A DNA stretch of 64,000 bases from Chryseobacterium sp. RU37D (GTDB taxonomy: Bacteria; Bacteroidota; Bacteroidia; Flavobacteriales; Weeksellaceae), in the NCBI RefSeq assembly GCF_900156075.1, contig NZ_FTMM01000010.1:1-64000 (forward strand). Reading direction: 5' to 3'. The first letter of the stretch is position 1; each line of letters opens with the position of its first letter. The notes under the pieces were generated by a model. It worked only from the letters and a program-made list of their open reading frames with translations, was not told where the DNA came from and searched no databases. This document shows, one piece after another, positions 34,742 through 42,443 of this stretch. The position numbers and the translations under genes are program-made.

Positions 34742-35398
34742 ATGAAAGCTCTCGTTATCGGCGCTACAGGCGCTACAGGAAAAGATTTGGTCAATCAGTT
34801 ACTCGATGATAAAGATTTTGAGGAAGTCCATATTTTCGTAAGGAAACCTATTGATATTCAGAATGATAAACTCAAAGTACATGTAATAAATTTCGAAAAT
34901 CCGGATGAGTGGAAAAATATGGTGAAGGGTGATGTTGCCTTTTCATGCCTCGGAACCACTTTGAAGGCTGCAGGAAGTAAGGACGCCCAAAGAAAAGTAG
35001 ATTTTGATTATCAGTATGAATTTGCAAAGGCTGCGAAAGAAAATAATGTGGAAGATTATATCCTGATTTCTGCATACGGGGCTAATCCCAAGTCTAAAAT
35101 TTTCTATTCTAAAATGAAAGGTGAGCTGGAAGAAGCTGTAAAACAGTTACATTTTACTAAAATAATCATCTTCAAACCGGGAATGCTTGAGAGAAAAGAC
35201 TCTGACAGAACCGGAGAAGTTTTAGGAAGCAGAATTATAAGATTTGCCAATAAAATTGGGCTGCTAGAGAGTCAGAAACCTTTACCTACAAATATTTTGG
35301 CCAAAGCAATGATCAATTCTTCAAAGATCAAAAGCAATGGATATTCCAGTATCAAATTAGGAAATATTTTTTGCTTTGCGGAGAAAAGTAATGAGTAA
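34742..35398 (+). CDS. NAD(P)-binding Rossmann protein, atypical short-chain dehydrogenase
   Basis: 218 residues. The N-terminal dinucleotide-binding loop is ALVIGATGATGKDLVNQLLD (GxTGxTG), followed by FVRKPIDIQNDKL, DVAFSCLGTTLKAAGSKDAQ (resembling the TIP30/HTATIP2 group), DYILISAYGANPKSKIFYSK with the Y-x-x-x-K catalytic pattern in the SKIFYSKMKGE stretch, and IIIFKPGMLERK. It probably acts on a small carbonyl or a quinone; no specific substrate can be read. Monocistronic and convergent with the peroxidase gene. Confidence 0.82.
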   Translation: MKALVIGATGATGKDLVNQLLDDKDFEEVHIFVRKPIDIQNDKLKVHVINFENPDEWKNMVKGDVAFSCLGTTLKAAGSKDAQRKVDFDYQYEFAKAAKENNVEDYILISAYGANPKSKIFYSKMKGELEEAVKQLHFTKIIIFKPGMLERKDSDRTGEVLGSRIIRFANKIGLLESQKPLPTNILAKAMINSSKIKSNGYSSIKLGNIFCFAEKSNE

Positions 35399-35400
35399 CT

Positions 35401-35427
35401 CAATGTAACAATGTAACAATTTATCAA
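35401..35427. repeat. octad array, left side of a composite intergenic region
   Basis: CAA recurs every 8 bases at 35401, 35409, 35417 and 35425 in TGTAACAA-like units. It faces a second array at 35616-35652. Confidence 0.5.
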
Positions 35428-35449
35428 TAAAATTGTTTAAACTTTTTAA

Positions 35450-35525
35450 GAGCAATTTACCGCTTTTCACTATATCTTTTGTTTCGCTTCGCTACACAAA
35501 AGGATACCGTTACAATCGGGGCTAT
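35450..35525 (-). repeat. REP-like dispersed element, copy D (reverse orientation)
   Basis: Read on the minus strand it begins TAGCCCCGATTGTAACGG, carries a short hairpin (CTTTTGTGTAGC with an AAACAAAAG arm) and ends AGTGAAAAGCGGTAAATTGC. It is the shortest of the five copies. Confidence 0.75.
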
Positions 35526-35550
35526 GGTCATTGTCATTTAAGGCAATAGT

Positions 35551-35601
35551 AAAGATCTACAGAGTTGGTCATTGAAAATAAAAAGTTTAAACAGATTTAA
35601 T
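35551..35601 (+). repeat. 52-bp dispersed repeat, copy 2 (51 bp)
   Basis: Identical to 2301-2352 except for one missing T in the AGAGTTTGG run. It is placed 25 bases after REP-like copy D. Confidence 0.8.
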
Positions 35602-35615
35602 AACACAAACATCTT

Positions 35616-35652
35616 AATTGTTATACTGTTAAATTAATACATTGATAAATTA
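35616..35652. repeat. octad array, right side of the composite region
   Basis: TTG/CTG/TTA/TTG/TTA recur every 8 bases from 35618 to 35652, in reverse orientation to the array at 35401. It overlaps the 3' end of the peroxidase frame. Confidence 0.45.
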
Positions 35653-36228
35653 CTTTAAGTATTTCGTAATTGCATCATCCGTAGGTTTGGTGGTGCTTAC
35701 GAAAGAATCAACCAGTTTTCCGTTTTCATCAATTAAGAATTTAGTAAAATTTCAAAGGACTGTGGTATTTTTTACACCATTAAGGTCTTTTTCCGTTAAA
35801 TACTTAAATATCGGAGCGGTATCATCTCCTTTCACGGAAACTTTAGCAGCCATCGGAAAAGTTACCCCATAGTTTTTCTGGCAAAAAGCACCAATTTCCT
35901 TATTTGTTCCGGGTTCCTGGCCTCCAAAATTATTTGCAGGAAAGCCTACCACCACTAATTTATCCTTATACAGTTCTGAAACTTTCTCAAGATCAGCATA
36001 TTGAGGGGTAAATCCGCATTCTGAAGCGGTATTTACAATAAGAATTTTTTTTCCTTTAAAATCTGCAAAGTTGATCTGTTTTCCTTCTTCAAGAGCATCA
36101 ACTTTGAAATCATATATTGATTTTCCCATAAGTTCCTTAGTTTTAGCCTTAGAGACATCACTCTTTTTTTGAGCACAACTATTGAAAAATGCCACAAAAG
36201 AAAGCATCACTAAAAAGAATTTTTTCAT
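35650..36228 (-). pseudogene. glutathione peroxidase, interrupted by TGA at the catalytic tryptophan codon
   Basis: Reading through one TGA, the frame encodes 192 codons of a lipoprotein-type glutathione peroxidase. It has signal MKKFFLVMLSFVAFFNSC with a lipobox Cys, NTASECGFTPQYADLEKVSE with the peroxidatic Cys, and FPANNFGGQEPGTNKEIGAF with the conserved Gln. After KNTTVL comes TGA (35752-35754), then NFTKFLIDENGKLVDSFVS to a proper TAA at 35650-35652. In the family this position is the Trp of the W-N-F-x-K-F motif, part of the Cys-Gln-Trp-Asn catalytic set, so a single TGG to TGA change explains it. As written the product stops after 158 residues and lacks the last helix. Nonsense mutation or sequencing error are the simplest readings. 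It is second in a pair with the LolA-like gene (17-base gap). Confidence 0.8.
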
Positions 36229-36245
36229 AATAATTTATTTTTTAA

Positions 36246-36908
36246 TTAAAATTTAAAAATATTAGTAGGAAATACTTTATTAATATCAACTCTATTAATC
36301 AACATTACATAATCTCCATCTTTTTTTGTGCTGGAAGATTCAATCCTGAAAGGCATTGAGAGATTTCCGATCTTTTTATACTCGGCATAATCTAGTGTTT
36401 CATCTTTTTTCACTTCCCTTAAAAGCATATAGCTTTTTGTATCAAAATAGTATATATTTTTATTAACATTTTTTGTTAATTCAACTTTATGACAATAAAT
36501 ATTGCCTATTTTCTCTTTACCTAAATACTTTGCATCAAACCCTTTATTTTCCCAATCAATAAAGTCATTATCAAAGCTTTCCGGAACATATTCAGCATAT
36601 TCCTGCAGCTTGTTGTTGGCATAATTCATTGCATAGCCTTTTGCTCCATCATAGCCTTCTATTGCCGTTTCTTTCCCACCAATCGTGATGACGGTTTTTG
36701 TAAGATTGGGCCGCTGCTGATAGATCTTAATCGGATATTCATCTTTAATTCCCAAGATTACTTTTCCTTGAAGTAAGACTGAATTTAAGAGCTTCCAATT
36801 CGTTAATCCTCCGGACAATTCAATATTTTTATCAATAATTTCCTTTGCTGTCTGTGCAAACGAAAAATTTGAAAATATAAGGACAAAAACTAAAAGTAAT
36901 TTCTTCAT
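36246..36908 (-). CDS. periplasmic LolA-like outer-membrane lipoprotein-sorting-type protein
   Basis: 220 residues with signal peptide MKKLLLVFVLIFSNFSFAQ. The mature protein begins with a helix (AKEIIDKNIELSGGLTNWKL) and then runs as consecutive strands: VLLQGKVILGIKDEYPIKIY, ITIGGKETAIEGYDGAKGYA, IYCHKVELTKNVNKNIYYFD, YMLLREVKKDETLDYAEYKK and MPFRIESSSTKKDGDYVMLI. This half-barrel pattern is that of the LolA/LolB/YceI-like outer-membrane lipoprotein-sorting superfamily, but a specific carrier role is not shown. It is transcribed just before the peroxidase gene. Confidence 0.65.
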   Translation of the reverse strand: MKKLLLVFVLIFSNFSFAQTAKEIIDKNIELSGGLTNWKLLNSVLLQGKVILGIKDEYPIKIYQQRPNLTKTVITIGGKETAIEGYDGAKGYAMNYANNKLQEYAEYVPESFDNDFIDWENKGFDAKYLGKEKIGNIYCHKVELTKNVNKNIYYFDTKSYMLLREVKKDETLDYAEYKKIGNLSMPFRIESSSTKKDGDYVMLINRVDINKVFPTNIFKF

Positions 36909-36951
36909 TAATTCTTTTTATAAATTCAAATATAAGGCTTTATTAATTTAC

Positions 36952-36983
36952 CAATATATTAATATAGCAATTTACCAATTAAT
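36952..36983. repeat. octad array upstream of the LolA-like gene
   Basis: CAA/TAA/CAA/CAA at 36952, 36960, 36968 and 36976, an 8-base period in TTTACCAA-like units, in the gap between kdsB and the LolA-like gene. Confidence 0.45.
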
Positions 36984-37707
36984 TCGATAATAATTTTCGT
37001 GCTTTCTCCAAATCTTCAGGTGTATCAATCCCTACTCCGATAAAACTCGTTTCTATCAGCCTGATTTTCATACCATATTCCAGATATCGGATGCATTCGA
37101 TTTTTTCCGAGATTTCCAAGGGTTTCATTTCCAGCTTTGAAAACTGAATTAAGGCATGTTTTCTGAAAGCGTAAACGCCAATATGTTTAAAGTAATCGAT
37201 ATTATAGGAAATTTCCCTGTGATAAGGAATTACGGAACGGCTGAAATAGAGGGCAAAACCGTTGTTATCCGTAATTACTTTTACGTTATTTGGGTTTTCA
37301 ACTTCTTCTTTTTCAGTCAGTTTTATTTTTAATGAAGCTAAAGAAATTTCCTGATTTTCATCGTTATGAAAAACTTCAATTAACTGCTTTAAAGGTTCTA
37401 ATTTAAGAAACGGCTCGTCACCTTGAACATTGATAACTATATCACAATCAATATTTTGCACAGCTTCTGCGATCCTGTCGCTTCCCGTTTCGTGCTGACC
37501 GGTCATAACTGCTTTTCCTCCGTTTTTTATAATTTCATCAAAAATAATTTCCGAATCTGTAGCCACAAAAACTTCATCGAATAAACCTGTTTCTGCAACA
37601 TTTTGATACGTAGTGGTAATTACTGTTTTTTCGCCCAACATCTGCATCAGTTTTGCAGGAAAACGACTTGCTTGGTAACGGGCAGGAATGACTGCGATTA
37701 TTTTCAT
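36979..37707 (-). CDS. kdsB: 3-deoxy-manno-octulosonate (Kdo) cytidylyltransferase
   Basis: 242 residues from the ATG beginning [20 protein letters not shown]; eight more in-frame codons upstream are not conserved in the family. It activates Kdo with CTP to CMP-Kdo in the cytosol, for LPS core synthesis. Nucleotide-binding signature [15 protein letters not shown], then [50 protein letters not shown] (Mg-binding Asp), [24 protein letters not shown] and [18 protein letters not shown]. Normal length. It complements kdsA at 16578. Confidence 0.95.
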   Translation of the reverse strand: MKIIAVIPARYQASRFPAKLMQMLGEKTVITTTYQNVAETGLFDEVFVATDSEIIFDEIIKNGGKAVMTGQHETGSDRIAEAVQNIDCDIVINVQGDEPFLKLEPLKQLIEVFHNDENQEISLASLKIKLTEKEEVENPNNVKVITDNNGFALYFSRSVIPYHREISYNIDYFKHIGVYAFRKHALIQFSKLEMKPLEISEKIECIRYLEYGMKIRLIETSFIGVGIDTPEDLEKARKLLSN

Positions 37708-37735
37708 AAGTTGTTGAGTTGTTAATTCCAAAACT

Positions 37736-37819
37736 CTTCGACCTTGCTCAGCATGACATCACTAAAATATGCTGTTAAAAACATTTAGTATTAGTATGTC
37801 ATGCTGAGCAAGGTCGAAG
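37736..37819. repeat. perfect 24-bp inverted repeat, TGCTCAGCATGACAT arms
   Basis: 37736-37759 and 37796-37819 are exact reverse complements, separated by 36 bases. The arm begins CTTCGACCTTGCTCAGCATG. A single related arm stands at 45073-45097. It could end transcription of the aminotransferase gene or be a mobile palindromic repeat. Confidence 0.75.
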
Positions 37820-37840
37820 CATTTATTATTTATTAAAAAA

Positions 37841-39094
37841 TTATTTAAGATTATTCAAAGCATTCTCCAACTTCGGCATCATTGTAGAAATTTCTTCAAT
37901 GGGTAAACCTCCAACAGAAGCCCTGAACCAAGGCTCAGATTTTTCTTCACCAAAAGCTGAGAAAGGAACCAGAGCAACTCCGGCTTCATTAATTAAATAG
38001 AATACCAAATCAGACGAATTTTCAATCACAGAACCGTCTGGCTTGGTTTTTCCAATATAATCTAACTTAATGGTAAGGTAAAGCGCTCCCATCGGCTCAA
38101 TACTGTCAACGGCAAGACCTTTTTCTTTTAAATCCTGGATTCCGGCATGAAGAACTTTTAAGCTTGCTTCCAACTTATCCTTAAAATCTTCAACAAATGA
38201 ATTCACATCATCTGGGTTTTCAAAGTATTTTGCAGTTGCTTCCTGTTCAGGCTTTGGTGCCCATGCTCCAACGTGGGTAAGTAAAGCCTTCATTTTGTCC
38301 ATGATATGAGTAGGGCCAAATCCCCAACCTACACGAACTCCTGTTGCTGCAAGGCATTTTGAAATACCATCGATATAAATGGTATAGTCTTTCATTTCAG
38401 GGAAAAGAGAAACCGGATCTACATGTTTTGCACCGAAAGTAAGGTTAGAATAAATCTGATCATACATTAGGTACAATGGCTTTTCATTTTCACCTCTTTT
38501 TTTGTTTTCAGCTAAAACCAATTCACAGATCTCAGAAAGCTGTTCTTTCGTAAAAATCGTCCCTGTAGGGTTTAACGGTGAACAAAGAGCCAGTAAAACC
38601 GCTCCTTCCAAATGAGGTCTTAAATCGTCAGCAGTCGGAAGGAAGTTGTTTTCCGGAGTTGTTTTTACTTCGACCGGATTGGCAGAGGTAAGGTAAGCAT
38701 AATGGTTGTTGTTCCAGGATGGTATTGGATATACTACTTTATCTCCCTCATCAACAATTGTTTTATAAACAGCATAGATCAAAGGTCTTGAACCAGCCGT
38801 GATCAAAATATCGTTTGGAGAATAATCAAGATTCCATCTGGTTTTCAAGTCTTTGGAAACTTCTTTTCTTAAAGATAAAAGTCCGTTAGCAGGCGGATAA
38901 TTGGTAAGGTTATTCTGATAAGCTTTCTGAATTTCCTCCTTCAATTTTGCAGGAATCGGATAAATATTAGAATTTAAATCACCAATCGTAAGGTTAGCAA
39001 TTTCGGCTCCTTTTGTCTTTAAATCATTTACTTCGTTACCAATTTTTACAATTTCAGAACCAATAAGGTTCGCTGCCAATTTTGAAACTTTCAC
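37841..39094 (-). CDS. PLP-dependent aminotransferase, class I/II
   Basis: 417 residues of the aspartate aminotransferase superfamily. N-terminal LTIGDLNSNIYPIPAKLKEE; NYPPANGLLSLRKEV near residue 80; ITAGSRPLIYAVYKTI; the cofactor-stacking YPIPSWNNNHY; LALCSPLNPTGTIFTKEQLS; Asp of the PLP pyridine in YLMYDQIYSNLTF; Schiff-base Lys in IDGISKCLAATGVRVGWGFG; and C-terminal Arg in WFRASVGG. It transaminates an alpha-amino acid in the cytosol. The amino donor cannot be fixed from sequence, though the layout is close to bacterial aspartate aminotransferases. Single-gene unit. Confidence 0.88.
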   Translation of the reverse strand: MKVSKLAANLIGSEIVKIGNEVNDLKTKGAEIANLTIGDLNSNIYPIPAKLKEEIQKAYQNNLTNYPPANGLLSLRKEVSKDLKTRWNLDYSPNDILITAGSRPLIYAVYKTIVDEGDKVVYPIPSWNNNHYAYLTSANPVEVKTTPENNFLPTADDLRPHLEGAVLLALCSPLNPTGTIFTKEQLSEICELVLAENKKRGENEKPLYLMYDQIYSNLTFGAKHVDPVSLFPEMKDYTIYIDGISKCLAATGVRVGWGFGPTHIMDKMKALLTHVGAWAPKPEQEATAKYFENPDDVNSFVEDFKDKLEASLKVLHAGIQDLKEKGLAVDSIEPMGALYLTIKLDYIGKTKPDGSVIENSSDLVFYLINEAGVALVPFSAFGEEKSEPWFRASVGGLPIEEISTMMPKLENALNNLK

Positions 39095-39124
39095 TTTACT
39101 TTTATTTTATGTTATTTATTATTG

Positions 39125-39152
39125 TTATAAGTTATTAATTATGAGTTATGAG
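39125..39152. repeat. heptad array TTATGAG (left flank of the four-helix-bundle gene)
   Basis: TTATAAG, TTATTAA, TTATGAG, TTATGAG in register. The array also forms the last codons and stop of the minus-strand gene. Confidence 0.55.
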
Positions 39153-39500
39153 TTTTTTGCTTCGTAGTTATAATTATACTTCTAATCATTTTTAAAATCT
39201 CCCTTGCCTGATTTATCAAATTATCAAATTCTTCCTTTGAAATATAATCTGTTGCAAACAAAAGCTCAAGCCAATAAATTGTTTCATCACATTCTTTTTG
39301 AGAAATTGAGAGTTTATGAATAAAATCCATTCTGCTTTGAGCATTCAAAGCTTCTCTAACATTTGCACCCACAGAAGTTCCGGAGCGTAAAAGTTGTTTG
39401 GAAAGTATAAATTCTTTTTCTCTGCACTGAATCTTTTATAAAAATTAATAATCTTTATAGCAAACTCAAAACTTTTCTTCCCAATAATGCTGTCACTCAT
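39139..39500 (-). pseudogene. four-helix-bundle (S23/IVP-type) protein with a frameshift
   Basis: The N-terminal part reads from ATG 39498-39500 (MSDSIIGKKSFEFAIKIINF, YKRFSAEK), then needs one extra A in a 5-A run (39415-39419 on the plus strand as T) to continue as EFILSKQLLRSGTSVGANVR, EALNAQSRMDFIHKLSIS, KECDETIYWLELL and the C-terminal helix. This is the 23S-rRNA-intervening-sequence/four-helix-bundle family, usually about 115-125 residues and standing alone in Bacteroidetes genomes. The frame as given yields only the last 77 residues from a GTG. Homopolymer slip in the genome or in sequencing both fit. It is flanked on both sides by inverted heptad arrays. Confidence 0.75.
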
Positions 39501-39530
39501 AATTCATAACTCAAAACTTATAACCTTATT
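39496..39530. repeat. heptad array CTCATAA (right flank)
   Basis: CTCATAA, TTCATAA, CTCAAAA, CTTATAA, CCTTATT: the reverse-complement type of the array at 39125-39152. It overlaps the start codon of the four-helix-bundle gene. Confidence 0.55.
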
Positions 39531-39532
39531 AT

Positions 39533-41248
39533 TTACGTTAGCTGAAGATCTCTTTTTACGTTTTGAATTTTTTCATCTAAAGATTTCAATTTATCCCTGA
39601 AATCTGCTTCAGAAGTAATTTCATCTTTTACTGAGATATAAAATTTAATTTTTGGTTCTGTCCCGGAAGGTCTTACACAAACTTTTGTCCCATCCTGAGT
39701 GTAATAAATTAATACATTCGATTTTGGAATGTCGTTCATTACTTTTTTATCGTTTTGTGAAACGACGAAATTGGTCTGTTCTTTGAAATCCTTCACTTCT
39801 TCTACCGGAGAACCAGCCAGCTTTTTAGGAGGATTTTCACGGAAATTCTTCATCATATTCTGGATTTCCTCTGCACCATCTTTTCCTTTTCTCACTAAAT
39901 TTACCAATCCTTCATAGTACATTCCGGTTTCCTGATAAATTTCGATAAGATATTGATACATCGTTCTCCCGTTAGCTTTGCACCATGCAGCAATTTCGCA
40001 GGCAAGAACGATACTTCCGCAAGAATCTTTATCGCGTACAAAATCTCCCGTCATAAATCCGAAGCTTTCTTCGCCTCCGCAAATGAATTTTTCTTTTCCT
40101 TCCACATCGCGGATCATTTTTCCGATCCATTTAAAGCCTGTTAAGCCAGCTTTACACTGAACCCCAAATTTCTGGGCAATGTCAAAGAAAATATCAGAAG
40201 TTACAATGGTAGAACCGATAAATTCGCTACCTGTAATTCTGCCTTGCTTTCTCCATTCATTTAAAATGTAGTACGTAAGGATTGTATTTGTCTGATTTCC
40301 ATTCAGTAACTGAATTTCTCCGTCCAAATTCTTTACTGCAATTCCCAATCTATCGCCATCCGGATCTGTTCCGATAACGATATCTGCATTGGTGATTTTT
40401 GCAAGATCCATTGCCATTTCCAACGCTGCAGACTCTTCCGGGTTTGGAGAATCTACCGTTGGGAAGTTTCCGCTTGGGATCATTTGCTCTTTCACCAGAT
40501 CAATTTTTTTGAAGCCTGCTTTTTCCAAAGCTCTCGGAACTGTTGAATAGGTTGTTCCGTGAATTGAGGTAAAAACGATATTTAAATTTTCTTTTCCTAC
40601 ATTCTGGTAAGTAGAATTTTCGATGCATGCATCAATGTAAACTTCGTCTTGCTCTTCTCCTACCCATTCAATAAGATCATCATTTCCTTTGAATTTAATT
40701 TCATCAAATTTTACAGAATACACTTCATTAATAATCGCTTCATCATGCGGCGGAACAATTTGTGCCCCATCATTCCAATATACCTTATAGCCGTTATATT
40801 CCGGTGGATTATGAGAGGCTGTCAATACAATTCCTCCATTACATTTTCTATCACGCACAGTGAAAGACAATTCTGGGGTGGGCCTGTGGTCTTTGAAAAG
40901 CAATACTTTAATTCCGTTTGCCGTCAAAACATCTGCCACCAATTTTCCGAATTCTTTAGAGTTATTTCTTACGTCATACGCAATTGCAACCTTGATTTCT
41001 TCACCTTTAAACTGCTTTAGCATATAATTCGCAAGTCCCTGTGTAGCTTGACCTAACGTATATTTATTTAAACGATTGGTTCCAACCCCCATAATTCCTC
41101 TCATCCCTCCTGTACCGAATTCCAGCTCTCTGTAAAAAGAGTCTTCCAAATCGGGAGAATTGCTGTCAATTAACAGCTGAACAGCTTTTCTTGTTTCCTC
41201 ATCAAATGATTCATGCAACCAAAGTTTTGCCTTTTCTAATGTTGTCAT
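39533..41248 (-). CDS. phospho-sugar mutase (phosphoglucomutase/phosphomannomutase family)
   Basis: 571 residues, alpha-D-phosphohexomutase superfamily. Arg/Gly-rich entry FGTGGMRGIMGVGTNRLNKY; the phosphoserine loop GIVLTASHNPPEYNGYKVYW (active Ser in TASHNP, ~145); metal-binding loop IGTDPDGDRLGIAV (DxDxD, ~295); sugar-binding FICGGEESFGFMTGDFVRDK; and phosphate-binding RPSGTEPKIKFYI at the C-terminus. It interconverts hexose 1- and 6-phosphates in the cytosol. The length matches the PgcA/PGM2-like group. The preferred hexose is not decided by sequence. It follows the GIN-domain lipoprotein gene by 98 bases on the same strand. Confidence 0.92.
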   Translation of the reverse strand: MTTLEKAKLWLHESFDEETRKAVQLLIDSNSPDLEDSFYRELEFGTGGMRGIMGVGTNRLNKYTLGQATQGLANYMLKQFKGEEIKVAIAYDVRNNSKEFGKLVADVLTANGIKVLLFKDHRPTPELSFTVRDRKCNGGIVLTASHNPPEYNGYKVYWNDGAQIVPPHDEAIINEVYSVKFDEIKFKGNDDLIEWVGEEQDEVYIDACIENSTYQNVGKENLNIVFTSIHGTTYSTVPRALEKAGFKKIDLVKEQMIPSGNFPTVDSPNPEESAALEMAMDLAKITNADIVIGTDPDGDRLGIAVKNLDGEIQLLNGNQTNTILTYYILNEWRKQGRITGSEFIGSTIVTSDIFFDIAQKFGVQCKAGLTGFKWIGKMIRDVEGKEKFICGGEESFGFMTGDFVRDKDSCGSIVLACEIAAWCKANGRTMYQYLIEIYQETGMYYEGLVNLVRKGKDGAEEIQNMMKNFRENPPKKLAGSPVEEVKDFKEQTNFVVSQNDKKVMNDIPKSNVLIYYTQDGTKVCVRPSGTEPKIKFYISVKDEITSEADFRDKLKSLDEKIQNVKRDLQLT

Positions 41249-41346
41249 ATTTGTATTTTCTATTTTGTAATTTCTTTATTTGTTTGGGTAGCCGAAAGCA
41301 ACAGGAAGTCTTCCATCCTCCCGCTTCAGGTTTCCAAGCACCTTTA

Positions 41347-42048
41347 TTAATCTAATTTCTTATTCTCAACACGTGTTTCTTTATCTATCTTAAAAGCACG
41401 AATCGGGTCATTATAATAAACAAATTTCGCAGTATTCTGAACATGTCCTTTCAATGAATCTTTTACATTCACTTCCACATAATTTCCATTTTTAGAATCA
41501 ATATTCAGATTTTCAATTTTCCAATATGGGGCAATCAAACTTGCTGTATCTGAGATCTTTATCACTACATTTTTCGTTTCGCCCAAAAAATTAGCCCTGC
41601 TTCGGTTCTGCATTTCAACTTCTGCTCTTCTTGTATTTACCGAACCCATAAAAGTAGCGTTATTTTTTAAATTAAGCCTAAAATTATCGGTCTTAATTTC
41701 ACTCGAAATATTCATTTCCACAGAATCTGAAATGGCAACTTTCTCCAGATTATATTTTGAATAAATGGTTACATTGTAAAAATCAACACCTTTTGTACTA
41801 CGCTTTTCTTTGATGGAAAGGGTTTTGTCATTCACTTCAACATCCAGATTATCAGCGACATTGGGATAAGTTTCTATTTCTACAAAATTTTTCGCTCCTC
41901 TCGCATAAAATACCCTGAACTTCCCTTCCAGATCAAGATTTACAAATTCCGGAACATCCACGTCTTTCCTTTCAATATTTCCTTTTGGGGAAACTTTTCC
42001 ACAGGAAACCACTGCCATAAGCATGAGTGTGTAAAATATATTCTTCAT
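41347..42048 (-). CDS. GIN-domain (DUF2807) lipoprotein
   Basis: 233 residues. Lipobox VVSC (Cys ~16) after a short signal. The mature domain is a right-handed beta-helix-like head-GIN domain: VPEFVNLDLEGKFRVFYARG, NFVEIETYPNVADNLDVEVN, TLSIKEKRS, then short repeating strands (FRLNLKNNATFMGSVNTRRA, VEMQNRSRANFLGETKNVVI, IENLNIDSKNGNYVEVNVKD). Such proteins are cell-surface or periplasmic auto-transporter adhesin-like domains of unknown role. Last gene of the run DUF4199, GT2, membrane protein, GIN. Confidence 0.85.
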   Translation of the reverse strand: MKNIFYTLMLMAVVSCGKVSPKGNIERKDVDVPEFVNLDLEGKFRVFYARGAKNFVEIETYPNVADNLDVEVNDKTLSIKEKRSTKGVDFYNVTIYSKYNLEKVAISDSVEMNISSEIKTDNFRLNLKNNATFMGSVNTRRAEVEMQNRSRANFLGETKNVVIKISDTASLIAPYWKIENLNIDSKNGNYVEVNVKDSLKGHVQNTAKFVYYNDPIRAFKIDKETRVENKKLD

Positions 42049-42058
42049 ATTAAATATT

Positions 42059-42442
42059 TTAAAGTGATCCTGAATAAATAATTATAGCCACAAATACCAG
42101 TGCTATCAATAATCCAGTGAGAAGAGGTATCCAGATGTTTTTTTTTTCATATTGAGCCTCGTTTGGGAAATATACCGGGAAAAAGCCGTATGCAAGTATA
42201 GTTCCGCCAATAAGACCACATAAATAAGCGTACGAGCTTTTAACGTTTTCCTGCATCTCTCCAAAAACTATTATAATAATTGTCAAGATAATAGAAGTTG
42301 CTAAAACCAGATAGGCTTCTTTCTTTTTTTGGACTTCAATTAAATTTTTAAATAACAAAATCCCGCCAAAAAGAGGTGAGAAAAATATGGAAAATCCTAC
42401 AATGGCCTGTTTAGAATATATTTTCGGTAATTTATCTTCCAT
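42059..42442 (-). CDS. small multi-pass membrane protein of unknown function
   Basis: 127 residues with four hydrophobic helices (about 12-30, 43-60, 68-88, 103-123) and short charged loops. No family recognised. It starts 1 base after the GT2 stop and ends 10 bases before the GIN lipoprotein start, so it is almost certainly co-translated with them. Inner-membrane location predicted. Confidence 0.7.
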   Translation of the reverse strand: MEDKLPKIYSKQAIVGFSIFFSPLFGGILLFKNLIEVQKKKEAYLVLATSIILTIIIIVFGEMQENVKSSYAYLCGLIGGTILAYGFFPVYFPNEAQYEKKNIWIPLLTGLLIALVFVAIIIYSGSL

Positions 42443-42443
42443 G

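Noticed and set aside
35752-35754. Selenocysteine codon in the glutathione peroxidase
   Set aside because: The redox residue (Cys in TASECG) is normal and upstream. The TGA falls on a conserved Trp codon and no SECIS-like hairpin was evident after it.
35642-35872. Plus-strand open frame of 76 codons over the peroxidase gene
   Set aside because: It is the antisense shadow of the minus-strand peroxidase frame and shows no protein features.
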